From Venturia oleaginea (taxonomy: Eukaryota > Ascomycota > Dothideomycetes > Venturiales > Venturiaceae): 64,000 bases of DNA. This document shows positions 44,501 through 54,929 of this stretch, in pieces. Within the stretch, counting starts at the first letter, position 1, and each line of letters opens with the position of its first letter. A program made the translations under genes and the position numbers. The notes beneath the pieces are model-generated. The model was given only the letters and a program-made list of their open reading frames with translations, was not told where the DNA came from and made no database searches. The DNA lies in NCBI GenBank assembly GCA_013176395.1, contig JABMLP010000026.1:310001-374000 (forward strand), in the 5' to 3' direction.

Positions 44501-45216
44501 CCCGTAGACGAGGCTGTCTGGTAGCTGCCGTATTGTATGGCGCCGATCGTGCTATAGACCTGCCGTCTTATAGTCGGAGCCTACCTGCTGCTAGTCGCTC
44601 TCCCTGCTTGCTATATCGCGCTCCTACTCTTGCCAATGCCATAACTGGGACGCAACAGTCTGGGGAGAGGCTCAAGGCTACGTCTGCTGGCTTGTAGGGA
44701 GGGGATTTGCCGCCAATAAGCTCCTTCTATACGTCCTTACTGCTTACTGTGTTGCGCACCTACTCTTGCCAATGCCATAACTGGGACGCAACAGTTTGGG
44801 GAGAGGCTCAAGGCTCCGGACATCAGCTTGCAGCAGGACGGTTTGCGGAGACGATAGTAGATGAGGTTCTCTAGCAGCTGCCGTATCGTGTCGCACCGAT
44901 TGTATTGTAGACCTGTCGTCTTATAGTCGGAGCCTACCTGCTGCTAGTCGCTCTCCCTGCTTGCTATATCGCGCACCTACTCTTGCCACTGCCATAACTG
45001 GGACGCAACAATCTGGGGAGAGGCTCAAGGCTACGTCTGCTAGCTTACAGGGAGGGGATTTGCCGCCAATAGGCTCCTTCTATGCGTCCTTACTACTTAC
45101 TGTGTCGCGCACCTACTCTTGCCAATGCCATAACTGGGAGGCAACAGTTTGGGGAGAGGCTCAAGGCTCTGGGCAACAGCTTGTAGCAGGACGGTTTGCC
45201 AAGACGTTGGGAGAGG
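44501..45216 (+). repeat. ~353-bp tandem duplication with nested ~60-bp core repeats
   Basis: Two adjacent units of about 353 bp (CTGCCGTA... at 44525 and 44878) are ~90% alike. Each contains two copies, 131 bp apart, of a core reading GCCATAACTGGGACGCAACA then GTCTGGGGAGAGGCTCAAGG. Core starts are near 44618, 44754, 44972 and 45108. A third partial unit may begin at 45219. In one frame the core reads YSCQCHNWDATVWGEAQG, but stops interrupt the units. Confidence 0.8.
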
Positions 45217-45794
45217 TTGTCTAGTCGTTGCAGTGGTGTGTGGTGCCGATTGTTGCACACCGGGCGTCTGGTGTTTGAGTTGTGTTGAAGGTATTGCCGT
45301 TCTAGCAGTGACTCGTCGACTCGGAGCGTTGCAGTGTCATCTGGGGTGATGGACTAGCCGGGAGATAGTGACTAGATGGTTGCTGTTGTCTTTGGTGGAC
45401 GCATCGTTCGTGTAGCTTGCTCATGTATTCGTCTGCTTGCTCTACCGTGGCCGCGACGGCGACTCTAGAGGTATCTCATCGACGCTGAGGGACGCGCGAT
45501 GGCCTCTAGAGGCCGGAGCGGCCATTGGCAGAGGTGTTTTGATGATCTTTAGATGATACTTCTGTAAATTCCAAAAATTGAGTTCTCGCTGTGTGTGCTG
45601 TTTTTCGTCTCGACCGTGGTGAAGTCTAACGTTCATATTCGCATGATGGAATAATGGATCACATGACTACTGTAAGACCCGTCCATTAGTTGCAGTGCCT
45701 TTCATTGAACATCCGATTCCGCCGTCGCTCTCTCTCACCAATCTCCAACGCCCACCATCCAACAAACCAAACAACCGTACTACCTAGCCAAGCT
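45217..45794. other. Intergenic upstream of SF3b14
   Basis: Possible degenerate end of the tandem repeat, then the SF3b14 promoter. No gene is seen. Confidence 0.3.
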
Positions 45795-46346
45795 ATGATC
45801 CGCAGTGGAAAGCAACTTGCTCCAGGTGCGTGAACACTCCCCCCGCCAAAGTGGCACACGATCAATCGATCCAACTCTTGCTAATCATCCTTGCAACGTA
45901 CAGAAGTCAACCGAGCTCTCTTTGTGAAGAACTTGTCTTACAACGTCACTCCTGAAGAGCTCTTCGAACTCTTCGGCAAATTTGGCCCTATCCGGTACGT
46001 CTCACGCCCAGGCACTTCTCCAATGCAGCCGTGTCGCAACATACACTGACAGCCTATGTAGCCAGGTCCGTCAGGGTATTGCCAACGCTACCAAAGGTAC
46101 CGCTTTCGTCGTCTACGAAGATGTCATGGACGCCAAGCAGGCCTGCGACAAACTAAACGGATTCAACTTCCAGAATCGCTATCTCGTTGGTTCGTCTTGC
46201 CCTCACCTATAACGATTTGGAACTCAGCTAACCATGCAACAGTCCTCTACCACCAACCAGAGAAGATGACCAAGTCAAGTACAGAAGATCTCGAAGCCCG
46301 CCAGGCGAACCTAGAAGCCCTCAAACAACAGCACGGTATCGATTAA
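45795..46346 (+). CDS. SF3b14/p14 (SF3B6), U2 snRNP branch-site protein
   Basis: Four exons (45795-45825, 45904-45994, 46062-46189, 46243-46346) with introns of 78, 67 and 53 nt encode 117 residues. A single RRM fills most of the protein: RNP2 is LFVKNLSYN and RNP1 is KGTAFVVYE. The family-specific [13 protein letters not shown] and the terminal helix ending [11 protein letters not shown] match p14, which contacts SF3B1 and lies at the branch adenosine in the spliceosome. The length (about 120 residues in the family) supports the TAA at 46344 as the true stop. The same frame, however, stays open for another 117 codons (next entry). Confidence 0.93.
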
Positions 46347-46700
46347 CAATTTGCGGGTCTGCAGTCCACCACAACGGCAGACCCAAAAACTGCCAGCGCG
46401 TCGCCAAGGACAAAGAAGACTTTGAAGCCCAAGGCGAATATGGAGGCGCAACCAGGGAACGGTGGTGGAAAAGCCATGTCGACACCAAGACGTGAGCCCA
46501 TGGCAAAGAGCGTTTCTTTTCAAACGGAAAAGAAGGATCATTCTATCTTTGCGATAGCAGGTGGCAGACGCAGCTCTACTTCAAAGGGCATTGTTACTTC
46601 TACAGGAACTGCTATGACGAAATTGACGACTGGGAGGAAAGGTGTTCCGGGTCAGAAACTATTTACACGGTTTCAGGCTGTGGCGTTGGGGAGGGGTTAA
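46347..46700 (+). other. In-frame open extension after the SF3b14 stop codon
   Basis: Directly after the TAA (context TAA CAA TTT) the same frame stays open for 117 codons to 46700. The product is basic and Ser/Thr/Lys-rich (SPRTKKTLKPKANMEAQ, RREPMAKSVSFQTEKKDHSI, KLTTGRKGVPGQKLFTRF). It could be a readthrough tail, a separate short gene (ATG near 46438 or later), or chance. No domain was recognised. Confidence 0.35.
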
Positions 46701-47699
46701 TCAATGATTCACAGATCGAATAAACGGATTGCGTGGCATACGATATAAGATGCTGCTTTTGGCATTGTCTAATTTCGTTGACGGGCGTTTGTTATTTCAT
46801 CTAGACTGGCTCCTGTTCAGTAGAGCCTTTCTTATATTGCCTTGACAAATCATTATCAAGGCAGGAATCCATCATCATCACTCTTTCATGCATCCATCTC
46901 CTTCACCGGTGTCGCTGAGTATCGGATTCTCCAATTGTCTCCCACTTTCTCGCAACCGTTGCAAGGCAGCCTCCTCCTGATTTCCTCCACATACAGCACC
47001 GCCATGCCGTTGCGACCCGAAGAAGGATACTTGAAAGTATTGCGTGATCTGATCTGATAAGATAGCGTCGCCTATTAGCTCGGCAGACAAGTAAAAAGTG
47101 GACACGTCGAGACCCCTCGACCCTCTAGCCAGGGAGATGGCCTGAAGATTTCGGAAATATACGTACCCGCTAGTTGTACTTTTTGAGGGGTAGTTTTAGT
47201 TTGGACTTTGATGCCACCTGGGCGTGATTAGCCAGTTGTTTTTGCCAATGCAATGAGATTTAATTGGTGAGGTCTAGAATTCGTAGGGTAGAATTTTGGA
47301 AGATAGTTTTTGATGTAGGGCGAGCGCGTGAACGGCGCTTGGAGTTATTGTAGTTGTACCATTCGGATGATTTAGTTTGTGACGTGCATAAAAGATAGGA
47401 CGTGGTAAAGTTCATGAGAAGAATTGTATTTGATTGAGAAGTATGAAGAAATAATGGTATGAATCTATTTATCAAATACCAATCGAGAAGCGAAAAGAAA
47501 ATATATATACAATATATGTGATCCGTCTGTGCAGTCCGATCAAAAAAGGGGCGCTATTGGTGATATGGCCAGCCAAGCAAAAAGCAGTGTTCCAAAGTGT
47601 CTAATTCTTCATGAAATGCTTGGAAAGAATTGGGGCGATTCCCTCGTGTGTTCTTGGAGGCTGATCCGATGAACTAGAAGCTACTCAGAGCGCGAGCGC
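46701..47699. other. Intergenic, no gene seen
   Basis: 3' UTRs of SF3b14 and of the secreted protein gene (minus). Short frames only. Confidence 0.3.
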
Positions 47700-48488
47700 C
47701 TAATAAAGGTAGCCCGTTGGCTTTGGGACGAAGCCTGTACCGTAGGCTTTTCCGGTACCGTGAGCCTTGCCAGTGCCGTGAGCCTTGCCGGTGCCATGAG
47801 CTTTGCCAGTTCCGAATGGCTTTCCGGAACCAGTTGGGTAGACGGTGCCACTGGTGACGGTACCGTTCCAGTTTCCTGTCCAGCTCAATGATGGTGCTGC
47901 GGAGGGGATTGCTGGTGCGGCAGCAGATGAGCTCGCCGATGGAGAGTAGTAGTGAACCTTTCCACTGTAGGAAGGGTCGATGGAGGTAGAAAGGGGCTCT
48001 TCATCCTCACAGTCCTCGCTATCATCTTCTTCCTCTGGGACAACAGAACTGGTGGCAGATGCGGATGCAACTGGGCTAGCCTTGGCGGTTGGAATTGACG
48101 AAGTAATCATTGGAGTAGCAGAGCTAACGCGGAGGGTAGAGATGACAGTGGTCGTCCCACTATAAGAGGTGGTTGGAATGTCGCAGTCTTTGTCTTCTAC
48201 TGTGACGTAGATTGTGGTTGTCGCTGCGAAAGAGCTGGTCATAGAGCTTGAGGATGATTCGCTCTTCATGGTAGGTTTGGGAGCCACGCTGGTGCTGTTT
48301 GTGTATTTTGGGCCCACGGTTGGGTATACAATTTTGCCTGTGCTGCTGACTCCAGTCTCGATGGGAGCAGTACGGAGAGGAGCAGTGCCGGTAGGATAGA
48401 AACCAGCGATGTCATAGCCATACTGAGGTGCGGCGACAACAGCGGAGGCAAGGGCGAGGACCGCCGTGAGGGAGGCGAATGAAGGCAT
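47700..48488 (-). CDS. Secreted Ser/Thr-rich protein with GTGKAHG repeats
   Basis: Single exon, 262 residues. The signal peptide is MPSFASLTAVLALASAVVAA (an ATG three codons upstream, MFE, is also possible). The mature chain is Ser/Thr/Pro-rich and probably heavily O-glycosylated. It includes an ATTTIYVTVEDKDC segment typical of fungal wall proteins and an acidic patch (VPEEEDDSEDCEDEEP). The C-terminus holds five repeats of the type GTGKAHG (GTGKAHGTGKAHGTGKAHGT). There is no GPI signal. Probably a cell-wall or extracellular protein of unknown role. Confidence 0.7.
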   Translation of the reverse strand: MPSFASLTAVLALASAVVAAPQYGYDIAGFYPTGTAPLRTAPIETGVSSTGKIVYPTVGPKYTNSTSVAPKPTMKSESSSSSMTSSFAATTTIYVTVEDKDCDIPTTSYSGTTTVISTLRVSSATPMITSSIPTAKASPVASASATSSVVPEEEDDSEDCEDEEPLSTSIDPSYSGKVHYYSPSASSSAAAPAIPSAAPSLSWTGNWNGTVTSGTVYPTGSGKPFGTGKAHGTGKAHGTGKAHGTGKAYGTGFVPKPTGYLY

Positions 48489-48683
48489 TTCGAACATGAA
48501 TGTATAGATATAGTGCCTGAAGATATCTGTATGGGATATCAAAAACAGGTAACCAGACCAAAAGAGTGTGACTGCACAGCGTAAAGAACGTGATGGCAAA
48601 AACGAGCGTGTTGGACAGAAGGCTGGTAGAGAGAGAATAAGAAATGGGGAGAGCTGGGCTTTATCCATACAAACAAGATGAAC

Positions 48684-49330
48684 TCATTCAACATACTCGC
48701 CGTCGACCAGGATGAAACATGTTCGGATCGGGATGACAGGCCCTTGGGAGATGGCTGTAGAGTTGCTGATCGTCACGAACGGCAACGTGCAAAGCTCTCT
48801 GCGTCTTTGATGAGAGCTTAAGAGTGAGGGCCTTGTTGGAGGCGCCGTCAACTCCCATCTCCTGGCAGCGAGTAAGTTTAGCCTCACCGCTGCGGCTTTG
48901 TCCATATGGAGTGCAGATCTTTGGAGAGATTGCTGGGTCTGGTGGAAGAAGTCCGGAACAGGTTCGCTTTGTGGCATCAGAGAAATGGGTTAAGGATGGT
49001 TGTGGAGTGGTACTTCCCGCACGGCATGTCCAGGGGTTTATTCTACGTAGCTTGATGGGTACCAATCCAGCGATTGTGAAGAGAGTGCGAGTGGACTAGT
49101 CTGCAAGATGTCGAGACGAAGACCAGTCGACGAAGTATACGAGACGTTGTAGTTGAAGTCCTTCAGAGTTCGAGACAGGCTCCCGCGATGGTGTTGATGG
49201 CAGCTGGGGCGGGAGATATGTCCGACCCCTGGAGCTGTGAAATTGCTGCTGTCTCGAAGACGGTGATGAGGCTTAAAGGGAGAACGGTGGATGAGACGTG
49301 AAGAAGAAGAAACCTCAGGGCCTGCCCCAC
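48684..49330 (-). pseudogene. Possible broken gene for a small secreted protein
   Basis: Four minus-strand segments in alternating frames each look protein-like: a hydrophobic start (FLLLHVSSTVLPLSLITVF, then SDISPAPAAINTIAGACLE, near 49300-49165); KDFNYNVSYTSS; a long Cys-containing part (LFTIAGLVPIKLRRINPW, TKRTCSGLLPPDP, LTRCQEMGVDG); and a hydrophobic end (FVTISNSTAISQGPVIPIRT). No GT-AG introns fit the junctions, so frameshifts are implied. The family is not recognised. The reading depends on pattern judgement. Confidence 0.3.
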
Positions 49331-49809
49331 TACAAAATGCTTCTTCTGTACCTCGATACGATACCGATGCGACAACAAATCTGGAACAACAACAACAAAT
49401 TCCTCACCATCCCCCTCCCATTGCTTGCTTGCGACTGCTCTTTTCTTCTGCATGTCTTCACAGCATTCACCCATTCCAGGAACAGCATGTCGCTACTGCG
49501 AGTCACTCTCTCAACGGCAACGGCGACCCCCCACTGGCTGCGATTCCATTTGTGAACCGTGGCTATCTGTCCTGGGGTCTACCTCGTAGTCATTCCGGCC
49601 ACTTTCTTCTCCTGCTGCAGTCTAGCTTTCTTCTGTCTACACAAACACCTTCAGATCAAGATCTACGTCCAAGGGTGAATTTCGGTGAGACGGTAGTATA
49701 CACCGGACGCGATGAGGACGAGGTAATGATGGGAAACATGAGAGTAAATCTGCCAAGACGATTATACTCTTCCTTTATCCTTTATCCTGTCTTCCTTTTC
49801 AATAACAAC

Positions 49810-50690
49810 ATGTCCTTGGATATTCCTTCGAAAGACCAGGTTTTCCATCTCCCCTTGGAAAGAAGGCCACCCACCAAGGGATGTAGAGAACTCCTGCACG
49901 AATACAGTAAGATATCGTCGGACAAGGTAGACGAACACATATTCAAGGTGCGGCATTTAGCCTGGAACGTTCATCCGTATTCAAGCATTGGACTCTTGTT
50001 GTTCCTTGACCTCGGAGTTTCGGGGTTTCTGGCGATGATCTGTCTCCATTGGGCTCTACCTCTCCTGTGGACCATACCTCCAGTACACCAAAACAGCATA
50101 CGCCAAAACAGTCAAGAAGTTGGAGTCAGGAGGCAAGTTCCTTGACATCGGATGCATGTTTGCCCAGAACCTCAGGAAATTAGCGCATGACGTGCGCTTG
50201 TAAAATCTGTATACGGCACTGATTTGCGCAAAGATAATCTCGAACATGGCTATCAATTGTTCAAAGCCCAAGCTATCATTCTTCGCGGCCATTTCGTTGA
50301 GGTGGACATCCTTGGCACTGAATCTCAAGGCCTGAAATTCCTAGAAAGAAAACTAGATGTCATCAATTCAACACATGTCATCCACGTATTCACGTACGGG
50401 GACCAGATTCTCTTCATCAAGCCGATGGTTGAGATGCTGAAGGGCGAGAAAGGTGCAATGGTCACAGGAAGAATGACGGGAACGACAAGGCTGGATACCA
50501 TGCACCTCAGGGCGGCAGTGCTGCTAAAGTAACGACCAAGAGCGGCGGCGCTATTTGGGAGCACATCGCCGAGCTTCCGAGAATTATGGGAGAGAGTTGC
50601 GGAGAAGACGGGCACCAAGTGGGACTTGAAATGCTGGCTGGTAAATCTTTGCTTCTATTTTTGTTCGTTGTTTCTAGCTAATCATACCCG
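49810..50690 (+). pseudogene. Broken SAM-dependent methyltransferase (fungal secondary-metabolism type)
   Basis: Segments of a fungal class I methyltransferase are recognisable: MSLDIPSKDQVF, WNVHPYSSIG followed by FLDLGVSG, TVKKLESGGKFLDIGCMFAQ (motif I), NLYGTDLRKDNLEHGYQLF, VINSTHVIHVFTYGDQI and LWERVAEKTGTKWDLKCW. They do not share one open frame: the frame changes near 50025, a TAA at 50201-50203 interrupts the core (the expected codon is probably GAA), and the frame changes again near 50490. This family often modifies fungal natural products. The gene is not functional as read. Confidence 0.65.
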
Positions 50691-51402
50691 TAGTGGTAAT
50701 CCTCGACCCATGCTGCGATTCCTGGTGACGCGAGCTGGATTCGGACAGAGAAGAACGGTATTTTAATTTTCATTGCTACAGGAATTCAAAAGCCCAAGCT
50801 CTTGTGATTGCCAATAGTACGTGAGAATTGTCATGATGTCAAGTCCTCTAGTCAAAAACGGTCGATCATACTGGCAGTTTTTGAAGGGTGAGGTACTCAC
50901 TCCAGCCTCTGGCAGTACAACAGCCAGCCAATTATGACCTGAACTAAAAAAATTGTTGCATCTCGAGTCCCCGACAATTCCAACATTGTACCTGACGAGT
51001 ATTCGTAGCCATGCAGGTCCAACTTCCAGCGTCCCGCACTATCGCCACTTTCCAATTTGGACTAACGGATACTAAAACGTTCGTTCGAAGCTATGTACAC
51101 CTGCATTCCTCATAACCGCCGAACTCCCCGTCGCGTTTCCAAATTCTATTCTGCCCCTTTCGTTTCGATCGTCGCAAGCTCTATCTTCGCTTCCAGTTCG
51201 GAATTATTCTGGAATCATTCTCTTGGGATCTCAAATCACTCCTTTAAGCGACGATCCAACCAAAACTTGTTTTTTTTTCTCTCAACGCGATCACACCTCG
51301 CCTCCACTGGAACTCAACAAAGCAGATAGATGCCAGTCGCTTACCTCCCACCAACGCACACCATCGTTTCCACAGTACCAGAAAGAACATTGCGAAATCG
51401 AA
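50691..51402. other. Intergenic, GH128 promoter
   Basis: No gene is supported. The last part is pyrimidine-rich leader. Confidence 0.3.
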
Positions 51403-52385
51403 ATGCGCACAGAAATCCTATTGCCACTCGCTGCACTAGTCACCCTAACTCAAGCCCAAGCAGAATCATCAAAACGCGGCCTCATCTACATCCCAAATCC
51501 AAAACACAAAAGCGACGACAAAATCTGGTCCTCCACCTACGACCTAACCTGGTACTATAACTATGGTCTAAAGCCCTCCCCCCAACTGTCGAGCTCAAAA
51601 CTCCAATTCGTGCCTATGCTTTGGGGCGCGCCCAAATCACCAGCCTCAGATACAACGTTCCTCGACGGCGTCACGAAACTGATCCACGATGGGACACCCA
51701 TCCCCTCCGTCCTCGCCTTCAACAAACCAGACGGCACCTCGAAAACAGGCGGTTCCAACATCTCCCCCGCCGTCGCGGCAACAATATGGATCCGCCAGAT
51801 CGAACCCTTAAAGAAATTCGGCGTCAAGGTGGGCAGTCCGGCTGTTACGGGGAGTCCGATGGGGATGACGTGGTTACAGAATTTTTTCACGGCGTGTGAC
51901 GGGCGCTGTAATCCCGATTTCATGGCTGTGCATTGGTATGGGGATTTCCAGGGGTTGGCCAGTCATTTGGGACAGGTTACGGATACGTATCAGAATATTA
52001 GTGAGGTTTGGGTTACGGAGTATGCGTTGGCGCATGCCAGTTTGGAAGATTCGAAGAGTTTTTATAATCAGAGTGCTGCGTTGTTGGATCGGTGGGCGTA
52101 AGTTCTTTCTTCGCAAGTTCTCGTTGTGAGATGTTTTGCTAATGTGTGTGTGGTAGGAATGTGACGCATTATTCGTACTTTGGGTCTTTTCGGAGCGATG
52201 TTTCGAATGTGGGACTGAATGCTGCGATGCTTACGCAGGATGGAAAACTCACTGATATCGGTGCGTGGTATCTTGCTGAGACGGCGACTGGAGCGATACC
52301 GAAGGGCGCGGCGGGGGGTAGGAACTCGATACCTGCTGGATGGGTGTTGCTTTTGTTTGCAACGGGAGCATGGTCACTGTTGTGA
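51403..52385 (+). CDS. GH128 endo-beta-1,3-glucanase-like protein, GPI-anchored
   Basis: Exons 51403-52097 and 52157-52385 (59-nt intron GTAAGT...TGGTAG) encode 307 residues. The signal peptide is MRTEILLPLAALVTLTQAQA. The Asl1/GH128 catalytic domain is shown by KRGLIYIPNP, WYYNYGLKPS, FVPMLWGAPKS, VLAFNKPDG (where family members have N-E-P or N-x-P), SPAVTGSPMGMTWLQNFF, DFMAVHWYGDF, VWVTEYAL (with the catalytic Glu) and HYSYFGSFRSD. The C-terminus ends in a hydrophobic GPI-attachment signal (AGWVLLLFATGAWSLL). Likely acts on wall beta-1,3-glucan. The start ATG gives a clean signal peptide; upstream in-frame sequence is leader. Confidence 0.9.
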
Positions 52386-52431
52386 TTTTCAGTTTCTTGG
52401 ATAGAAATAATCGATCACCATTTTTATCAGC

Positions 52432-54439
52432 TCACTGATATGCGATTAGGGTATCTTCCACTGAAATTGCGACCACAAGGACGAGCCAGTAGCAGCATGA
52501 GCAGGGGGATCCACCGCCCGTCAGAACATCAGAGACATAACCGATAAGATCAAAGTTGCACAGCAACGCGATTGGTCTGGAACCTTGTAGTATTGGAATC
52601 AAAAGCGAGCATGCCATGCTCAAAATTCCAAAAGCAATCGTGGTATACCTTGACGACAATCAGCTGACATTCATGCGATCAAGGGCCGGACTGATCAAGA
52701 CTCACCAAACATATTGCAGAGCATCAGCATAAGCCCATTGCGTCCCCTTAGCAGCAGCGGCCAAAACCGCAGGAGTAACACCAGGAATCTTTGCAGCCTG
52801 CGCCGGCACCCTCAACAAAGTCTCTACGAAACGTTTCGCCGATGCTAGAGGCACTCCAGCTTGAATCGCATACTCAGTGATACGAGCTGGGAGCTTGACT
52901 TTAAGTTTGTTGGCGAAGATGTTGTAGTAGATGGAATAGCCGATGCTGCCGCCAACAGCTCTGACACTGAGACTGAGTGCCGCGCAGGTGGTTATGAGAG
53001 CATCTGGGGCAGCAATCATAGCTACCGTTGCTGACGGAACGATGAGGCCGCCAAGTCCGATACCACCAATTGTACCCATTGCGATGACGATTGTCTCATT
53101 CTCAGGCGTGACGACGGCCATGGCGCCAGCGAACGCGGTGTTGATTAGACTGGCGAGGAAGAGAGTGTATCTCGCGCCACCTTTCCACGTACTCAACATG
53201 GAATTGAAGAATATCGCGCCGACCGTTACTGCTAGGGCGGGAGCAAATCCTCGGAGACCGACTTGGACTGGATCTGGTGTCCAGACATGCTGGATCATGA
53301 GGGGCCAGAAGTTGAGGATGGAGAAGAAGTTCATGCCTGCTACGAAGGCGACGGTGTAGGCAAAGGTTACGACTCTTTGGCCTTTGAATAATTCAAGTGG
53401 AATCATGGGGTGCTTAGCTGCCTTCCATTCCCAGAGGCACCAGGCAATGATGGTGAAGAAGCCGATGAGCAGGGTGCAGAGGACGTACGCGCTGGTCCAT
53501 TCATGAGTGTAGCCACCGGCTTGTAAAGCGACGAGGAAGAGCGTCAGGCCTACGATTGACAGGAAGGCGCCGAGGAAGTCGATGCGCTTGAGGATGGCAC
53601 TTCGAGAAAGACCTTCTGCTCTCACATGGGCATGTGGAAAGTAGGTGACGGCGAGGCCAATCAACGTGATGCCGTTGTAGATGAGTGAGATCCAAGGACC
53701 CCATCGCCAGGTAGCACGTGTGCTCAGAAGTTGCGCATACATAACGTATGGTGTGAATGGGAACACAAACGCAGTCAAAATTGCAAGTGAGTAACCACGC
53801 TGGCGGACAGGGACGGCCTCTGAGAGACTGTTCGTATCGTTTAGTAGTGAAGATAAGACAATGCTGTCAAGAACATACCCTGCGAGACCAGTGAGCTCCC
53901 CGATACCAGCTCCGGCTCCAGCAATGGCCATCCCAGCAACTCCTTGCCCGAAACTATGCGCTGAACCTAACACAGCACATCCGACACAGAGCAAAAGTGC
54001 ACCAAACAAAGCCATGTATCTTTTACCAAACATATCCTGGAGATAACCAACAAAGGGGCACACAGCCGCAATCGCCAACGTATTCGCAGTAGGAAGCCAT
54101 CCAGTCCCACTCATTGTCCCAAGGTCCTCGACGATGAAAGAGAGACTGCCACCTGCGAAGTATAGAAGGATTTGCGAGCCTCTTGAGTAAAGACGTTAGC
54201 AGATAGCTTGTTAAGATAAGAAAGGGTTAATATGTGTACAACATGCACAGAAAGCCGCAAGCTAGAAGCTTTCGTGCATTCCATTCGACGACTCCGTCGG
54301 AATCATCGCCTTTGAATGCGTGGCGATTCGCACGGTCGACGTGTTCGAGAGTCTGGACTTGCTTGAGGTCGTTGTTGATAGGGGAGTCTGTCTGTCTGGT
54401 GTTGATCTCTTCGAGGTGAGAAAGCTCTTGCTTCTCCAT
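52432..54439 (-). CDS. Major facilitator transporter, TRI12/siderophore-type 14-TM family
   Basis: Exons 54439-54240, 54181-53879, 53827-52706 and 52648-52432, with introns of 58, 51 and 57 nt, give 613 residues in the open frame. A hydrophilic N-terminus (MEKQELSHLEEINTRQTD) is followed by 14 hydrophobic segments. Family marks include GTGWLPTANTLAIAAVCPFV, LQDMFGKRYMALFGALLLC, RWGPWISLIYNGITL and MIPLELFKGQRVV. Near the end (52560-52600) another frame reads FQTNRVAVQL and then stops at 52550, matching the usual C-terminus of this family, whereas the annotated frame runs into a Cys/Ser-rich tail. A single-base deletion near 52583 is likely. Substrate unknown; the TRI12 family exports toxins or takes up siderophores. 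Confidence 0.8.
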
Positions 54440-54929
54440 GTTAACAATCTTCTTGCTATCCGAATGCTGACGGGTGTTGTCCAATTAAGGATAGAGGATG
54501 GAATGCTGCTCAAATGCCTTTCTTTTCCCACAATGAGAAAAGCTAAAGCCTAGCTACAAGGTCAGGATATCCACGCGACTAATTAGAGAACAAAAGTCGG
54601 GAAACGTTTTCACCAGCCTTGTTACCCCAGATTCTCAGAACGGGTTTACACAGTAAACCACCTGAGATTGGTCCTTGGCAAAGGACTTGCTGCCTATTCA
54701 AGTTATAGCCGTAAACAGCCTCACATGGAATTGGTAACCCCACAGCGGGGAAAATCTTGAAGTTTTGCGGGGAGAGCGCCACGATTACTCGCTGAGGTCT
54801 GTTGCTAGCCGGAGAGCAAGGCTATTGGTTCCCGATCATGAAAATCAATGGGAAGATGCATTTGTTAGCTGTTAGGTCTAGACTGTGAAGCTGTTGATAA
54901 GCCGGCGTTGCGTATAGAGTAGTGATATC
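54440..54929. other. Intergenic
   Basis: Promoter of the minus-strand transporter and 3' flank of the aldoxime dehydratase remnant. No gene is seen. Confidence 0.3.

Noticed and set aside
43992..45216. CRISPR-like regular repeats
   Set aside because: A eukaryotic tandem and nested repeat; units are long and adjacent without unique spacers.
46329..46389. Possible intron removing the SF3b14 stop codon to join the downstream frame
   Set aside because: Candidate GT-AG pairs give 29- or 61-nt removals that shift the frame, so they do not connect to the open extension.
49291..49809. First half of a 284-codon plus-strand frame ending in the methyltransferase relic
   Set aside because: Low-complexity, Pro/Gln/Ser-rich with no motif; the coding-like part starts only near 49810.
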